Shown piece by piece: positions 1 to 9,745 of a DNA stretch of 64,000 nucleotides. The notes beneath the pieces are model-generated. The model made no database searches, was not told the origin of the DNA, and saw only the letters and a program-made list of their open reading frames with translations. The position numbers and the translations under genes are program-made. Source of the stretch: Acidimicrobiaceae bacterium (lineage in GTDB: Bacteria; Actinomycetota; Acidimicrobiia; Acidimicrobiales; Aldehydirespiratoraceae); contig VXTM01000034.1 of assembly GCA_009837445.1 (NCBI GenBank), forward strand, positions 1-64,000. The letters run 5' to 3'. Every line of letters begins with the position of its first letter. The stretch's first letter is position 1.

Positions 1-881
1 AGATCGATCCGCCCGCCGACCGGGTCGAGACGGTGGCGTTCACGGCCAGGGCGCTGTCCGACAGCATGCTGGCCCGGCTGGACCGCGACGGCCTGGACTG
101 CATGTGCGTCGACATCGAGGCCCATTCCGACAGCGGCCATGCCAGTCACCGCCGCTGGCGCCACGAATTCCGTTTCAACGCACCAGCCTTGGTCGACCGG
201 GTTCGCTGGCAACTGGAAGGCTGGTACCGGTCTCCCGAGCGCCCGGCAGGCCCGATCACGCTCATCCGGATCAAGCCCTGTGTGGTGGCTCCCGCGGACG
301 GCCGCCAACTGGGGATGTGGGGCGCGAGGACCGAGGCCGATGAGCAGGCGGCCAAGGCGCTGGCCCGGGTGCAGGGACTGCTGGGTGCTGAGGCGGTGAC
401 CGTGCCCCACCTGGCCGGCGGGCGCCACCCGGCCGACACCGGCCGCCGGGTGCAGCTGCACGCCGCCGGGGACGCCAACCGTGGCCAGGACTCGTCAGCG
501 ACCGGCCCGCGCAACGGCGGGAAGAACAGGAAGGCCAAAGCCAAGGCAGCGGACGCTCCCTGGCCGGGGCGGCTGCCGGCACCGTCGCCCGCGGTGGTAC
601 TGGCCCAGCCCGAGCCGATCACGGTCACTGACTGCGGCGGCAGTCCCGTCACCGTCAGCGGGCGGGGCGAAGTGAGTGCGCCGCCCCAGCAGCTAACGGA
701 CTCGACGGGCCGCAGCCAGTCTGTTGTCGCTTGGGCCGGGCCGTGGCCGCTAGACGAGCGCTGGTGGCGCCCCTCAGTGCGCCGCCGCCAGGCCCGCTTC
801 CAGCTGGTCCTCGACGACGGCTCCGCCCACCTCTGCGTGCTGGAAGCCGGCCGCTGGCAACGCGAGGCCACCTACGACTGA
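1..881 (+). CDS. imuB: ImuB-type Y-family polymerase-like protein, C-terminal part (5' end outside window)
   Basis: The frame is open to the left edge, so only the C-terminal part (about 293 residues) is visible; the GTG at 33 is internal, because the codons before it (PPADRVETVAF) fit the little-finger region of ImuB proteins. The tail is low-complexity (Ala, Arg, Lys, Pro) followed by a conserved-looking end rich in Trp and Arg. ImuB is a catalytically inactive Y-family homologue that links the beta clamp to DnaE2 in the damage-induced mutasome of actinobacteria. The stop overlaps the dnaE2 start by one base (TGATG), which supports co-transcription and translational coupling. The family call rests on the retained motif and the neighbour; the catalytic palm lies outside the window. 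Confidence 0.72.
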   Translation, partial: IDPPADRVETVAFTARALSDSMLARLDRDGLDCMCVDIEAHSDSGHASHRRWRHEFRFNAPALVDRVRWQLEGWYRSPERPAGPITLIRIKPCVVAPADGRQLGMWGARTEADEQAAKALARVQGLLGAEAVTVPHLAGGRHPADTGRRVQLHAAGDANRGQDSSATGPRNGGKNRKAKAKAADAPWPGRLPAPSPAVVLAQPEPITVTDCGGSPVTVSGRGEVSAPPQQLTDSTGRSQSVVAWAGPWPLDERWWRPSVRRRQARFQLVLDDGSAHLCVLEAGRWQREATYD

Positions 882-3800
882 TGGGGTTCGACAATCCGAT
901 CATCCCTTGGCGGGAGTTGGAGCGCCGCCTGTCTGACCGGGCCGGCTCGCCGTCATGGTCGAACGGAAGCAGGCAGGGTGCCGGCGCGCCCTCCGGCCGG
1001 ACCAGCGAAGTCCGGAGTCTCCCCCGCGGCCAGGCCGGCAGAGGCTCCAGGCTGCCCCGGGTGCCGTATGCGGAGCTGCACTCGCACTCGCGGTTCAGCT
1101 TCATGGACGGCTCGTCGAACCCCGAAGAGTTGGTGGCCGAGGCGATCCGACTCGAGCTCGACGCCCTGGCGCTGACCGACCGCAACGGCTTCTACGGGGT
1201 GGTGCGCTTCGCCGAGGCCGCCACCGAGGCCGGCCTGCCCACGGTGTTCGGCGCCGAGCTCACCCTGGACGCGCTCGGCTCGTCCCGCCGCTCACGCCCT
1301 GCCAGTCCCTCGGACCGAAGCCGGCAGTGCCGCTCGGTGGTGGTGCTGGCCCGCGACGCGGCCGGGTACGCGGCGCTGGGGACACTGGTGAGCCGGGCTC
1401 ACATGGCCGGACGCAAGGGCGAGCCCCGGCTGTCGACCGGGGACTTCCTGGAGGCGGCCGCGGCCCATCGGGACCGGTGGGCGATCCTCACCGGAGCGCA
1501 CAGCGGCGCGGTGCCCTCGGCGCTGGTCGATCATGGACCGGGGGCTGCGGCCCGCGAGCTGGACCGGCTGATCGGCGCGGCCGGTACTGGCAACGTGTTC
1601 GTGGAGCTGTGGGACCACGGCGACCCGCTGGACAGCCACCGCAACGACGCCTTGGCCGAGCTCGGGGTGCGCCGGGGCGTGCAGCCGGTATGCACCAACG
1701 CGGTGCGCTACGCCACCCCGGCCGACCGTCGACTGGCCGACGCCCTGGCCGCGGTCGGTTACCGGCGCGGCCTCGACGACCATGACGGCTGGCTCGGCGC
1801 CTGGGGAGGGGCCCACCTGCGCTCCGGCGCCGAGCAGGCCCGCCGCTTCATCCGCTACCCCGGCGCATTGGAGGCCGCGGCCCGGCTGGGGCGGGAGTGC
1901 GCGTTCAGCCTGTCGCTGGTGGCCCCGGAGTTGCCACCGTACCCGTGCCCCGACGGCCTCGACGAGGCCGCCTACCTGCGCCGTCTCGCCACCGAGGGCG
2001 CCAGAGCCCGCTACGGCCCGCCGGAGGCCGAGCGGGTGCCGGGCGCCTGGCGCCAAGTCGAGCACGAGTTGGCCATGATCGAGCGGCTCGGATTCCCGGG
2101 CTACTTCCTGGTGGTGTGGGACATCACGTCGTTCTGCCGCAGCCGCGACATCTACTGCCAGGGCCGGGGGTCGGCCGCCAACTCGGCGGTGTGCTACGTG
2201 CTGGGCATAACCAACGTGGACTCCGTCGAGCTGGGGCTGCTGTTCGAGCGGTTCCTGTCGCCCGAGCGGGACGGGCCACCCGACATCGACATCGACATCG
2301 AGAGCGGCCGGCGCGAGGAGGTGATCCAGTACGTGTACGGCCGCTACGGCCGGGACCGCACCGCGCTGGTGGCCAACGTGATCGCCTACCGGGCCCGCTC
2401 GGCAGTGAGGGACATGGCCCGGGCGCTGGGCCACCCTCCCTCCCATCAGGACGCCTGGGCCAAGTCGCTGGACCGCCGGGGCGGCCTGGGCGAGCCGGCC
2501 GCCGCCGAAGACCTAGGCGCTGTGCCGGCCGACGTGCTGGGTCTGGCCGCAAGGGCCGAGGGAGGGCCACGGCATCTGGGCATCCATCCGGGCGGGATGG
2601 TGATCTGCGACCGGCCCATCGCCGAGGTGTGCCCGGTGGAGTGGGCGTCGATGGCCGACCGGTCGGTGCTGCAGTGGGACAAGGACGACTGCGCCGCGGT
2701 GGGCCTGGTGAAGTTCGACCTGCTGGGGCTGGGGATGCTCTCGGCACTGCACTACGCGGTGGACCTGGTGGCCTCGGCCCACGGCGACCGCATCGACCTG
2801 GCCGCGCTGCCCCAGGACCCGGCGGTGTACGACATGCTGTGCGAGGCCGACTCTGTGGGTGTGTTCCAGGTGGAGTCGAGGGCGCAGATGGCCACCCTGC
2901 CCCGGCTGCGGCCCCGCAGCTTCTACGACCTGGTGGTGGAGGTGGCCCTGATCCGGCCCGGGCCGATCCAGGGCGGCTCGGTGCATCCCTACATCCGGCG
3001 TCGCAACGGAGCGGAGCCGGTCACCTACCTGCACCCGCTGCTGGAGCGGTCGCTGGCCAAGACGTTGGGGGTGCCGCTGTTCCAGGAGCAGCTCATGCAG
3101 ATGGCCATCGACGTGGCCGGGTTCACCCCGGCGGAGTCCGACGAGCTGCGCCGGGCGATGGGGGCCAAGCGGTCGGTGGAGCGCATGGAGCGGCTGCGGA
3201 GCCGGTTCTTCGCCGGGATGGCCGAGCGGGGCGTCGGCGAGGAGGCGGGCGAGCAGATCTGGCTGAAGATGGTGGCTTTCGCCACCTACGGGTTCCCCGA
3301 GAGCCACTCGGTGTCGTTCGCCTACCTTGTGTACGCCTCGGCGTGGATCAAGCGGCACTACCCGGCCGCGTTCTGCGCGGCCCTGTTGAACGCCCAGCCG
3401 ATGGGCTTCTACTCGCCGCACTCGCTGTGCCAGGACGCCCGACGCCACGGCGTGGTGGTGCACGGCCCCGACATCAACCTTTCGGCCGACGGGGCGACGC
3501 TGGAGCCGTGCGAGACCTCGACGGGCGGCGCCGCGGTGCGCCTGGGCCTGTCGTCGGTGCGGGGAGTGGGCCCGGAGCTGGCCGCGGCCATAGCCGAAGA
3601 GGCCCCGTACGAGTCCATGGAGCACCTGGTCCGGGCCATGTCCTCGAAGCAGGCGCTGGACCTGCCGGTGCTGGAGTCGCTGGCCGCGGCCGGAGCGTTC
3701 GACTCACTGGGCCTGGACCGGCGCGAGGCTCTCTGGACGGCCGGCGCGGCGGCCCAGTCGAGCGCCGATCGCCTGACGGGCGCGGTCACCGGGACGAAGG

Positions 3801-4228
3801 TGCCGAGGCTGCGTCCCATGTCGCCCCAGGAGCAGGCCGCCGCCGACCTGTGGACCACCGGCGTGGCCGTTGACGGCCATCCCACCCGCTTCCACCGGGC
3901 CGAGCTGGACGCCGCGGGCGTGGTGGCCGCCGCGGACCTTCATACTCACCCGGTCGGGCGGGTGAAGGTGGCCGGCACGGTGTCGCACCGCCAGCGGCCC
4001 ATGACCGCAGGGGGCACCATGTTCATCAACCTCGAGGACGAGACCGGCCTCACCAACGTGATCGTGTCGAAGGGCTGCCAGGCCCGGTTCCGCAAGCTCG
4101 CCATCGGTGCCAGAGCGTTGACGATCCGGGGCCGCCTGGAGCGCCACGAGGGGGTGGTCAACGTCATCGCCGAACACCTGGAGCCGCTGGCGCTGCCGGC
4201 CACCCTCCCCAGCCGCGACTTCCGTTAG
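881..4228 (+). CDS. dnaE2: Error-prone DNA polymerase DnaE2 (ImuC)
   Basis: 1115 residues, C-family polymerase alpha subunit of the DnaE2/ImuC type, used for translesion synthesis with ImuA' and ImuB. The ATG at 881 is chosen over the upstream in-frame start at 731 because it gives the typical N-terminus (MGFDNPIIPWRELE) and overlaps the imuB stop. The N-terminal PHP domain begins with ELHSHS near residue 65. The palm carries PDIDIDIES near residue 467, which holds the catalytic aspartates, after the QGRGSAANS motif. A C-terminal OB-fold (GRVKVAGTVSHRQRP) starts near residue 1027. No ImuA' gene is visible; it probably lies upstream. Expression is normally SOS-controlled, but that promoter would be outside the window. 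Confidence 0.93.
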   Translation: MGFDNPIIPWRELERRLSDRAGSPSWSNGSRQGAGAPSGRTSEVRSLPRGQAGRGSRLPRVPYAELHSHSRFSFMDGSSNPEELVAEAIRLELDALALTDRNGFYGVVRFAEAATEAGLPTVFGAELTLDALGSSRRSRPASPSDRSRQCRSVVVLARDAAGYAALGTLVSRAHMAGRKGEPRLSTGDFLEAAAAHRDRWAILTGAHSGAVPSALVDHGPGAAARELDRLIGAAGTGNVFVELWDHGDPLDSHRNDALAELGVRRGVQPVCTNAVRYATPADRRLADALAAVGYRRGLDDHDGWLGAWGGAHLRSGAEQARRFIRYPGALEAAARLGRECAFSLSLVAPELPPYPCPDGLDEAAYLRRLATEGARARYGPPEAERVPGAWRQVEHELAMIERLGFPGYFLVVWDITSFCRSRDIYCQGRGSAANSAVCYVLGITNVDSVELGLLFERFLSPERDGPPDIDIDIESGRREEVIQYVYGRYGRDRTALVANVIAYRARSAVRDMARALGHPPSHQDAWAKSLDRRGGLGEPAAAEDLGAVPADVLGLAARAEGGPRHLGIHPGGMVICDRPIAEVCPVEWASMADRSVLQWDKDDCAAVGLVKFDLLGLGMLSALHYAVDLVASAHGDRIDLAALPQDPAVYDMLCEADSVGVFQVESRAQMATLPRLRPRSFYDLVVEVALIRPGPIQGGSVHPYIRRRNGAEPVTYLHPLLERSLAKTLGVPLFQEQLMQMAIDVAGFTPAESDELRRAMGAKRSVERMERLRSRFFAGMAERGVGEEAGEQIWLKMVAFATYGFPESHSVSFAYLVYASAWIKRHYPAAFCAALLNAQPMGFYSPHSLCQDARRHGVVVHGPDINLSADGATLEPCETSTGGAAVRLGLSSVRGVGPELAAAIAEEAPYESMEHLVRAMSSKQALDLPVLESLAAAGAFDSLGLDRREALWTAGAAAQSSADRLTGAVTGTKVPRLRPMSPQEQAAADLWTTGVAVDGHPTRFHRAELDAAGVVAAADLHTHPVGRVKVAGTVSHRQRPMTAGGTMFINLEDETGLTNVIVSKGCQARFRKLAIGARALTIRGRLERHEGVVNVIAEHLEPLALPATLPSRDFR

Positions 4229-4294
4229 GCCTTCGACCTGCTCGCCGACCAGACCGCATCCGGCGCCATCAAGATCGCCTTCGACCAGCGTTGA
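4229..4294 (+). other. 22-codon in-frame tail after the dnaE2 stop
   Basis: Directly after the dnaE2 TAG the same frame stays open for 21 codons and reads AFDLLADQTASGAIKIAFDQ plus one Arg before TGA. The peptide resembles the end of an alcohol dehydrogenase/quinone oxidoreductase type protein (AFDLLA.G.A.G pattern) more than anything in DnaE2. It could be a gene remnant, or a C-terminal extension exposed by stop-codon readthrough, or chance. No start codon or ribosome site of its own is visible. Confidence 0.25.
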
Positions 4295-4304
4295 CGGCGA
4301 ATCG

Positions 4305-5735
4305 TCAGCCGGAAGCGGGCCTGGACAGCGGGCGGTATCGGCGCGGCGTCACGGCCGCGGCCACTGACAGCGCGGCCTGCTCGGCCGCAGCGAACAGGCG
4401 CTCGGTGTCGATCGTGGTGTGACGGCCGTTGCTGAGCAGCAGACGGCCAGCAACCATCACGTCGCGGACGTCGGCCCGGGTCCCGTACCGGACCAACTCC
4501 GTGACCGGATCGTGCACGGGCACCAGGTGGGCGGCGTCGCCGTCGACGACCACCAAGTCGGCCTGCTTGCCAACCTCTATCGAGCCGAGACCGTCGTGCC
4601 ACCGCAGAGCGCGTGCCGCATCTCTGGTGGCCATGTCGAGGATGTCGCCCGCGGGCAGGTGTTCGGGGTCGTAGTCGGGGATGGCGCCCATGCTCGAGTG
4701 AATTACCCACGCAGCCCGCATGACCTCCCACATATCGTTGATGGCGTTGTCACAACCGAGGCCGACGGCGATGCCGCGCTCGCGAAGGCGCTGAACCCTC
4801 GGAATGCCGTTGAGGATGTTCTGGCATTCCACCGGCGAATGGGCCACTGACGCGCCGGCCGCCGCCAGCAGCCCCGCCTCCCGGTCGGTCACCAAGATGG
4901 CGTGAATGGCCAGCAGTCGCTCAGAGAGCACGCCCCAGTGAGCCAGTTGCTCCACTGGACGGCGCCCGTACACGGCCAGCGAGAACTCGACCTCCTCGCG
5001 GTCCCGGCCGACGTGCACCTGGAAGGATGCGCTGCGGTCGGCGGCCAATGCCGCCGCCGCCCGGATGTACTCCGGCGAGAACCCAGTGATGTGCGAAGCC
5101 AGCACGGCGCCCCGCAGCAGCTGGTCGCCAGCGGGCGGATGACGATCAAGGAACTGCGAGGTCCGATCCAGGTCCCGCTCGGCCTCACCGGGTCGGGGCT
5201 CGGCCCATGAGCGGTCGGTGATCTGGCTGTAGGACCCAGCGTGATGGGAGTCCTGGTCGGCCGCTCCCCTCGCTATCACCACCCTCATGCCGGTCTCCTC
5301 GACCGCAGCCACGATGGTGTCCTCATGGGCCGGCGTGGCCGTCGTCTCGGCCACGGCCGTCACGCCGGAACGAAGCAATTGGGCCATGCACAGGCGGGCC
5401 GAAACACCTACCTGTTCAAGAGTCATTGCGTCCTCGGCCGGCAGGTAGAGACGGTAGATCATGGGCAACTCGTGGGCGATCAGCGAACGCACCAGTGCCT
5501 GAGCGAGGTGGCTGTGGCAGTCGATGAGCCCCGGAAGTACGAAGGCCCGGCGATCACCGAGTCGCTCGTCGGGAACGAACCTACTCTCCAGGTCCTTCCG
5601 CCGGCCGACCGCCACGATCCGTGGCCCTCGCACGGCCACGGCACCGTCCGACAGGACGGTGCGCGCATCGTCGCAGGTGACTACCGTGCCCGACACCAGG
5701 TAGTCGACGCTCCCGGCCAGGCCGCGCTCCTCCAT
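4305..5735 (-). CDS. Metal-dependent amidohydrolase, TrzA/AtzB/SAH-deaminase type
   Basis: 476 residues of the amidohydrolase superfamily. The N-terminal beta-sandwich is followed by PGLIDCHSHLAQ with the metal-binding HxH at 74/76. Later come VHVG, a histidine in LLAIHAILVTDREAGLLAAAG, the SVAHSPVECQNIL segment, and GLGCDNAINDMWE with the catalytic Asp. This set fits chlorohydrolase/aminohydrolase enzymes that deaminate or dechlorinate N-heterocycles (triazines, guanine, S-adenosylhomocysteine). The exact substrate cannot be read from sequence. The ATG at 5735 is divergent from the metallo-hydrolase gene at 5845, and the 3' end is convergent with dnaE2. A second member of the family lies at 42280. 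Confidence 0.8.
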   Translation of the reverse strand: MEERGLAGSVDYLVSGTVVTCDDARTVLSDGAVAVRGPRIVAVGRRKDLESRFVPDERLGDRRAFVLPGLIDCHSHLAQALVRSLIAHELPMIYRLYLPAEDAMTLEQVGVSARLCMAQLLRSGVTAVAETTATPAHEDTIVAAVEETGMRVVIARGAADQDSHHAGSYSQITDRSWAEPRPGEAERDLDRTSQFLDRHPPAGDQLLRGAVLASHITGFSPEYIRAAAALAADRSASFQVHVGRDREEVEFSLAVYGRRPVEQLAHWGVLSERLLAIHAILVTDREAGLLAAAGASVAHSPVECQNILNGIPRVQRLRERGIAVGLGCDNAINDMWEVMRAAWVIHSSMGAIPDYDPEHLPAGDILDMATRDAARALRWHDGLGSIEVGKQADLVVVDGDAAHLVPVHDPVTELVRYGTRADVRDVMVAGRLLLSNGRHTTIDTERLFAAAEQAALSVAAAVTPRRYRPLSRPASG

Positions 5736-5844
5736 GGGAACAGAATGCCACCCGGCGGCCGGCGTGTCGCCAGCAGAACCAGAGACGCAGTCGCGGCCCG
5801 CGGACTTGTTGGCGGCCGGTGGCGGCTGCTGCCAAGCTCTTGGG

Positions 5845-6765
5845 GTGACAGGCGTACGCCGGGTGGTGCCCTTGATCTTCGGCTGGGAGCACCTTGCTCT
5901 GCGCTACTCGCGGCCGCTCGTCGAGGAGCGCCTCGCCGATGAACTCATGCGAGAACCCGTCCCCGGCCTGCTCCTGGAAGCCGACGGCGGCTGGATCCTG
6001 GTCGACAGCGGGCTCAACGCTCCCCTCGTTCGGGACCCAGCCCACTATGGCCGCTTCTGGGGCAATGAGCACATCGACGTCGAGCTGCCCGGCCCCCCGG
6101 ACGCCGATCCGCTCGAAGGGGCGTTCGAGCTGGCCGGTATCGACCCCCGCGACGTGGTCGCGCTGTGCATCAGCCACTTCCACAACGACCACGTCGGGGG
6201 CCTGCGCCATTTCGCTGGACGGGTTCCGGTCTACGTACAGCAGACCGAGTACGACTGGGCCACCGCAGATGACGTAAGGGCGGAGACAGAGGCAATGTTC
6301 CGGATCGACTGGGACGACCCGCGCGTCGACTGGAGGTTCCTCGACGGCGATGTCGTGATCGCGCCGGGAGTGGAGGCCATCCTGACCGCGGGCCACACGC
6401 CCGGGCACCAGAGCTTCGTCGTCGACCTGGACGAGGCCGTCGTCTGCGACCACCAGTTTCCGGGTTACGTGTTCGCCTGCGACGCGGCCGACCTTCAGGT
6501 CAACATCGACGACGAGGACCCGGTCACCGCGCCCGCCGGGTGGGACCACACCATCACCGTCGAAGCGATCAGGAGGATGAAGTCGATCGCGGCCGGGCGC
6601 GGTTACCGGGTCCTTCCCGGCCATGACCCCGAGGTGTGGCCCGCCTTCGCGGCTGAGCGCGGTGTGGAGGTATTCAAGTCGGGGATCGTCTACGACGGCA
6701 CCGAAACGCCGTGGTGGCGCGAGACGGTGCCCGGTCCAACCACCCGTCAGACCACCGCCTTCTGA
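5845..6765 (+). CDS. MBL-fold metallo-hydrolase, AHL-lactonase-like
   Basis: 306 residues. HFHNDH at 111-116 is the HxHxDH zinc motif; further ligands are expected in the TAGHTPGHQS, VVCDHQF and LPGHDPEVW segments. The order and length match the N-acyl-homoserine-lactonase branch of the metallo-beta-lactamase fold, which opens lactones or related esters. Quorum quenching is possible but unproved. An ATG at 5734 is in frame but would overlap the divergent amidohydrolase start and adds a low-complexity leader, so the GTG at 5845 is preferred. The 3' end overlaps the end of the convergent ABC ATPase gene by 19 bases. Confidence 0.78.
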   Translation: MTGVRRVVPLIFGWEHLALRYSRPLVEERLADELMREPVPGLLLEADGGWILVDSGLNAPLVRDPAHYGRFWGNEHIDVELPGPPDADPLEGAFELAGIDPRDVVALCISHFHNDHVGGLRHFAGRVPVYVQQTEYDWATADDVRAETEAMFRIDWDDPRVDWRFLDGDVVIAPGVEAILTAGHTPGHQSFVVDLDEAVVCDHQFPGYVFACDAADLQVNIDDEDPVTAPAGWDHTITVEAIRRMKSIAAGRGYRVLPGHDPEVWPAFAAERGVEVFKSGIVYDGTETPWWRETVPGPTTRQTTAF

Positions 6766-8750
6766 ACCGCGACCTGGCAGGCCACCTGCCGGCGTGTGTC
6801 GACCCCGATCGGCTCCAGGACCTGTGCCCGCTCGCGACAGCCGGGTTCGATGTCAGGGCACCGGCCGGCGAAGGAGCATCCGACCGCCTCGCCCACCGCG
6901 CTGGGCGGCTCGCCCTGCAGGGTCGGTGCCAGCCGTCCCGGCTCCCGGGTCGGGCTAGCGGCTCGCAAGCCCCGGGTGTACGGGTGTAGGGGATTCCGAA
7001 AGAGCTGCGACGCCGGTGCGGCCTCCACCACCCGGCCCAGGTACATGACGAGCACCTCCTCGGCCACGTGACGGGCCGCGGCCAGATCATGGGTCACCAT
7101 CAGGATGGCCACTTTCAGCTCGTCCCTGATCTCGGCCAGCATCTCCAGGATGCGTAGCGACAGCGAGGCGTCGAGCGCGCTGACCGGCTCGTCGCACACG
7201 AGCAGCCGGGGCGACGAGGCCAGGGCCCTAGCGATGGCAGCCCGCTGGCGCTGGCCTCCTGACAGCTGGCGGGGCAGCGATCTGGCCGCCCTCCGATCAA
7301 GTCCGACCCGTTCGAGCAGTTCCACCGCGGCCTCGCGGCGAGCCCGGCGCGATCCCTCATGACGCAGACGCTCGGCAACCTGTGTTCCGATGGTCAGCCA
7401 CGGGGTGAGCGACGATCCCGCGTCCTGGAAGATCAGCTGGGGCTGCAGCCCGTCGGCCCAGTGCACAGAGCCGCGGTCGGGCTCCAGCAGTCCGCACGCG
7501 ATGCGCAGCAGCGTGGTCTTGCCGCAGCCGCTCTCACCGACGATGGCGAGCGATCCACCCTCGGGCACGCTCAGGCTTACTCCGGCCAAGGCGTGTAGCC
7601 GGTCTCGACGCGCGCCGGGCGCCCGGAACGACTTCGCCACTTCCTGAATGGTCAGGACCGGCTGCGCATCGGCCGCCGGCTTCGCCCCGGCGCGACGCAC
7701 CGCGGCGGCACCGACAGTGATGGAGCCAGCCTCCGGTCCAAGCGGGTTCACGCAGGCGAACAGCCGACCGGTGTCGCCGCTGCGCAACTCCGGCAACGAG
7801 TCCCGGCAGACACTGGTGGCGTGCTCGCAGCGAGGCGCGAAGGCACATCCCTCGGGAAGCCGCAGAGGATCAGGGGGCGCACCCGCGATGGGCAGCGCAA
7901 CTGCGTTCTCGTCGAGTTCCAGGCGGGCATGCAGCAGTCCGGCGGTGTAGGGGTGGCGGGGATCGGCGAGAACATTGCGGGTCGGGCCGATCTCGCATAG
8001 TCGCCCCGCGTACAGGACCGCGATGCGATCGGCTATCGAGGCGGCTACGCCCAGATCGTGGGTGACCAGCAGAAGCGCGCAGCCGTGCTCGCGCCTGAGG
8101 CGGTCGAAGAGCAACAGCACCTGGGCCTGCACACTCACGTCCAACGCAGTGGTGGGCTCGTCGGCCACGATGAGCACCGGCGACCCCTCGTCGTCGAAGA
8201 CGGCGTCGACGCCGGGACCGGGCAGCTTGCCGTCAGCACCGAGGGCCATCGCCAGCATCACCCGCTGGCGGAGGCCGCCCGAGAGCTCGTGTGGCCACTG
8301 GCGCGTGCGTTGTGTCGGTTCGGGGACACCGGCCTGGCTCAGGTTCCGGCGAGCTCTCGCCGCGCTCACTCCCCGCTCGGTCAGCTGGGTGCCGATCCGC
8401 ATGGTGGGGTCGAGCGAGGTGAGAGGATCCTGGAACACCGCACCCAGCAGCCTCCGGCGCACAGTACGGCGCTGGGAGGCCGAGCCGGACAGCATGTCGA
8501 TGCCGCTGACGAGGACCGAGCCGCTGATCGTGGTCCGGCGCGACTCGGGGGGCAGGCCCAGCAGGCACGAGGAGAGCACACTCTTGCCCGATCCCGACTC
8601 CCCCACCAGGGCCAGCACCTCGCCGGGACGCAGATCCAGGGTCACTCCCCTCAGCGCATGGACCCGGCCGTGGGCGGTGTCGAAGGACACGCTCAAGTCG
8701 CTCACCGTCGCGATGGTCTTGACGGCGCGGGACGAGGAGTCGGAGGTCAT
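6747..8750 (-). CDS. Fused dipeptide/oligopeptide ABC transporter ATPase (DppD-DppF fusion)
   Basis: 667 residues with two nucleotide-binding domains in one chain. The first has GESGSGKS, LSGGLRQR and VADEPTTALD; the second has GESGCGKTT, LSGGQRQR and VCDEPVSALD. Each half ends with the Cys-containing oligopeptide-transporter tail (GCAFAPRCEHATSVC and GCSFAGRCPDIEPGC). Most Dpp/Opp systems use two separate ATPases, so this is a natural fusion of the DppD and DppF roles. The ATG at 8750 overlaps the stop of the upstream permease by 4 bases; an upstream extension to 8909 would run through that permease and is rejected. It is the last gene of the uptake operon. Confidence 0.9.
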   Translation of the reverse strand: MTSDSSSRAVKTIATVSDLSVSFDTAHGRVHALRGVTLDLRPGEVLALVGESGSGKSVLSSCLLGLPPESRRTTISGSVLVSGIDMLSGSASQRRTVRRRLLGAVFQDPLTSLDPTMRIGTQLTERGVSAARARRNLSQAGVPEPTQRTRQWPHELSGGLRQRVMLAMALGADGKLPGPGVDAVFDDEGSPVLIVADEPTTALDVSVQAQVLLLFDRLRREHGCALLLVTHDLGVAASIADRIAVLYAGRLCEIGPTRNVLADPRHPYTAGLLHARLELDENAVALPIAGAPPDPLRLPEGCAFAPRCEHATSVCRDSLPELRSGDTGRLFACVNPLGPEAGSITVGAAAVRRAGAKPAADAQPVLTIQEVAKSFRAPGARRDRLHALAGVSLSVPEGGSLAIVGESGCGKTTLLRIACGLLEPDRGSVHWADGLQPQLIFQDAGSSLTPWLTIGTQVAERLRHEGSRRARREAAVELLERVGLDRRAARSLPRQLSGGQRQRAAIARALASSPRLLVCDEPVSALDASLSLRILEMLAEIRDELKVAILMVTHDLAAARHVAEEVLVMYLGRVVEAAPASQLFRNPLHPYTRGLRAASPTREPGRLAPTLQGEPPSAVGEAVGCSFAGRCPDIEPGCRERAQVLEPIGVDTRRQVACQVAVQKAVV

Positions 8751-9745
8751 CGCTGGGACCGGAGCCGGGGATCGGCCGCGAGCTGCAGCAGGTCGACGAT
8801 GGTGTTGATGACCACGTAGGAGGCTCCGAGCACCATCACCACGCCGAGGATGGCAGGAAAGTCGGCCCGGTCTATGGACTGATCGAGGTACTGGCCCAGC
8901 CCGGGCCACGAGAACACGACCTCAACGACGATCACCCCGGCGAGCAACAGCCCTATCTGCAGCCCTGCCATGGACAGCGTCGGACCCAGGGCGTTGCGCA
9001 GGCCGTGGCGCACCAGCACCGCCCGCTCGGTGAGCCCCTTGACCCGAGCGGTCCGCACCTGGTCGTCGCGCAGTATGTCGCGCAGCGAGCCTCGCAGCGT
9101 GCGCCCGATGGCCACCGAAGGGCCGAGTGCCAGCACGGTGGCCGGCATCAGCAAATGCCGGACCGCATCCCAGACTCCGGCCAGCTCGAAGCGCATGAGC
9201 CGGCCGAAGAACAGGAAACCGGTGCTGGTGGCCTCCAGTGTGTTGGAGGTACGCCCTCCCGGCGGCAGCCAGCCAAGCCGGCGATACAGCAGGAGGATGC
9301 CCAGCAGCCCGACGAAGAACGTGGGCGCGGAGGACCACATCACGGACACGAGCCGCACGGCGCCGGTGCCTGCTCCCCGGCGGGTACCGAGCAGTCCGAG
9401 CATGACCCCAAGCACGCCGGCGATCACTACTGAGGCGAAGGCCAGCTCGAAGGTGGCCGGAGTGAAGTCGCCCAGGTCGGTGGTGACCGGACGCCGGGTC
9501 CGCAGCGAGGTTCCCAGGTCGAGCTGGGCCAGACGGCCCAAGAAGTCGACGTACTGCACCGGAAGCGGCTTGTCGTAGCCGAGTTCCTGGCGCTTGGCCT
9601 CGAGCTGCTCCGGCGTCGCGTTGCGGCCGAAGTAGGCCCTCACCGGGTCGGCGGGCAGCACGTTCTGGATCAGGAAGATGGCCAGCGTCAGCAGCATCAG
9701 CACACCGAACATCGACAGGATGCGAGTAATGACGATGCGTCTCAC
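8747..9745 (-). CDS. ABC transporter permease, DppB type
   Basis: 332 residues, integral inner-membrane permease of the DppB/OppB family. A first membrane helix near residues 7-28 is followed by the conserved N-terminal region (NVLPADPVRAYFG...LGYDKPLPVQY). Several further hydrophobic segments and a PTFFVGLLGILLLY segment follow. The GTG start directly abuts the TGA of dppC (TGAGTG), and the 3' end overlaps the ATPase gene by 4 bases, so permeases and ATPase are translationally coupled. It pairs with the DppC-like permease to form the channel; the substrate is probably a peptide or similar small solute. Confidence 0.9.
   Translation of the reverse strand: MRRIVITRILSMFGVLMLLTLAIFLIQNVLPADPVRAYFGRNATPEQLEAKRQELGYDKPLPVQYVDFLGRLAQLDLGTSLRTRRPVTTDLGDFTPATFELAFASVVIAGVLGVMLGLLGTRRGAGTGAVRLVSVMWSSAPTFFVGLLGILLLYRRLGWLPPGGRTSNTLEATSTGFLFFGRLMRFELAGVWDAVRHLLMPATVLALGPSVAIGRTLRGSLRDILRDDQVRTARVKGLTERAVLVRHGLRNALGPTLSMAGLQIGLLLAGVIVVEVVFSWPGLGQYLDQSIDRADFPAILGVVMVLGASYVVINTIVDLLQLAADPRLRSQR

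Noticed and set aside
33-881. GTG at 33 as the start of the first gene
   Set aside because: The frame is open to the window edge and the upstream codons continue the ImuB-like motif, so the gene is truncated by the window.
5734-5844. ATG at 5734 as start of the lactonase-like gene
   Set aside because: It overlaps the divergent amidohydrolase start and adds a leader without family similarity.
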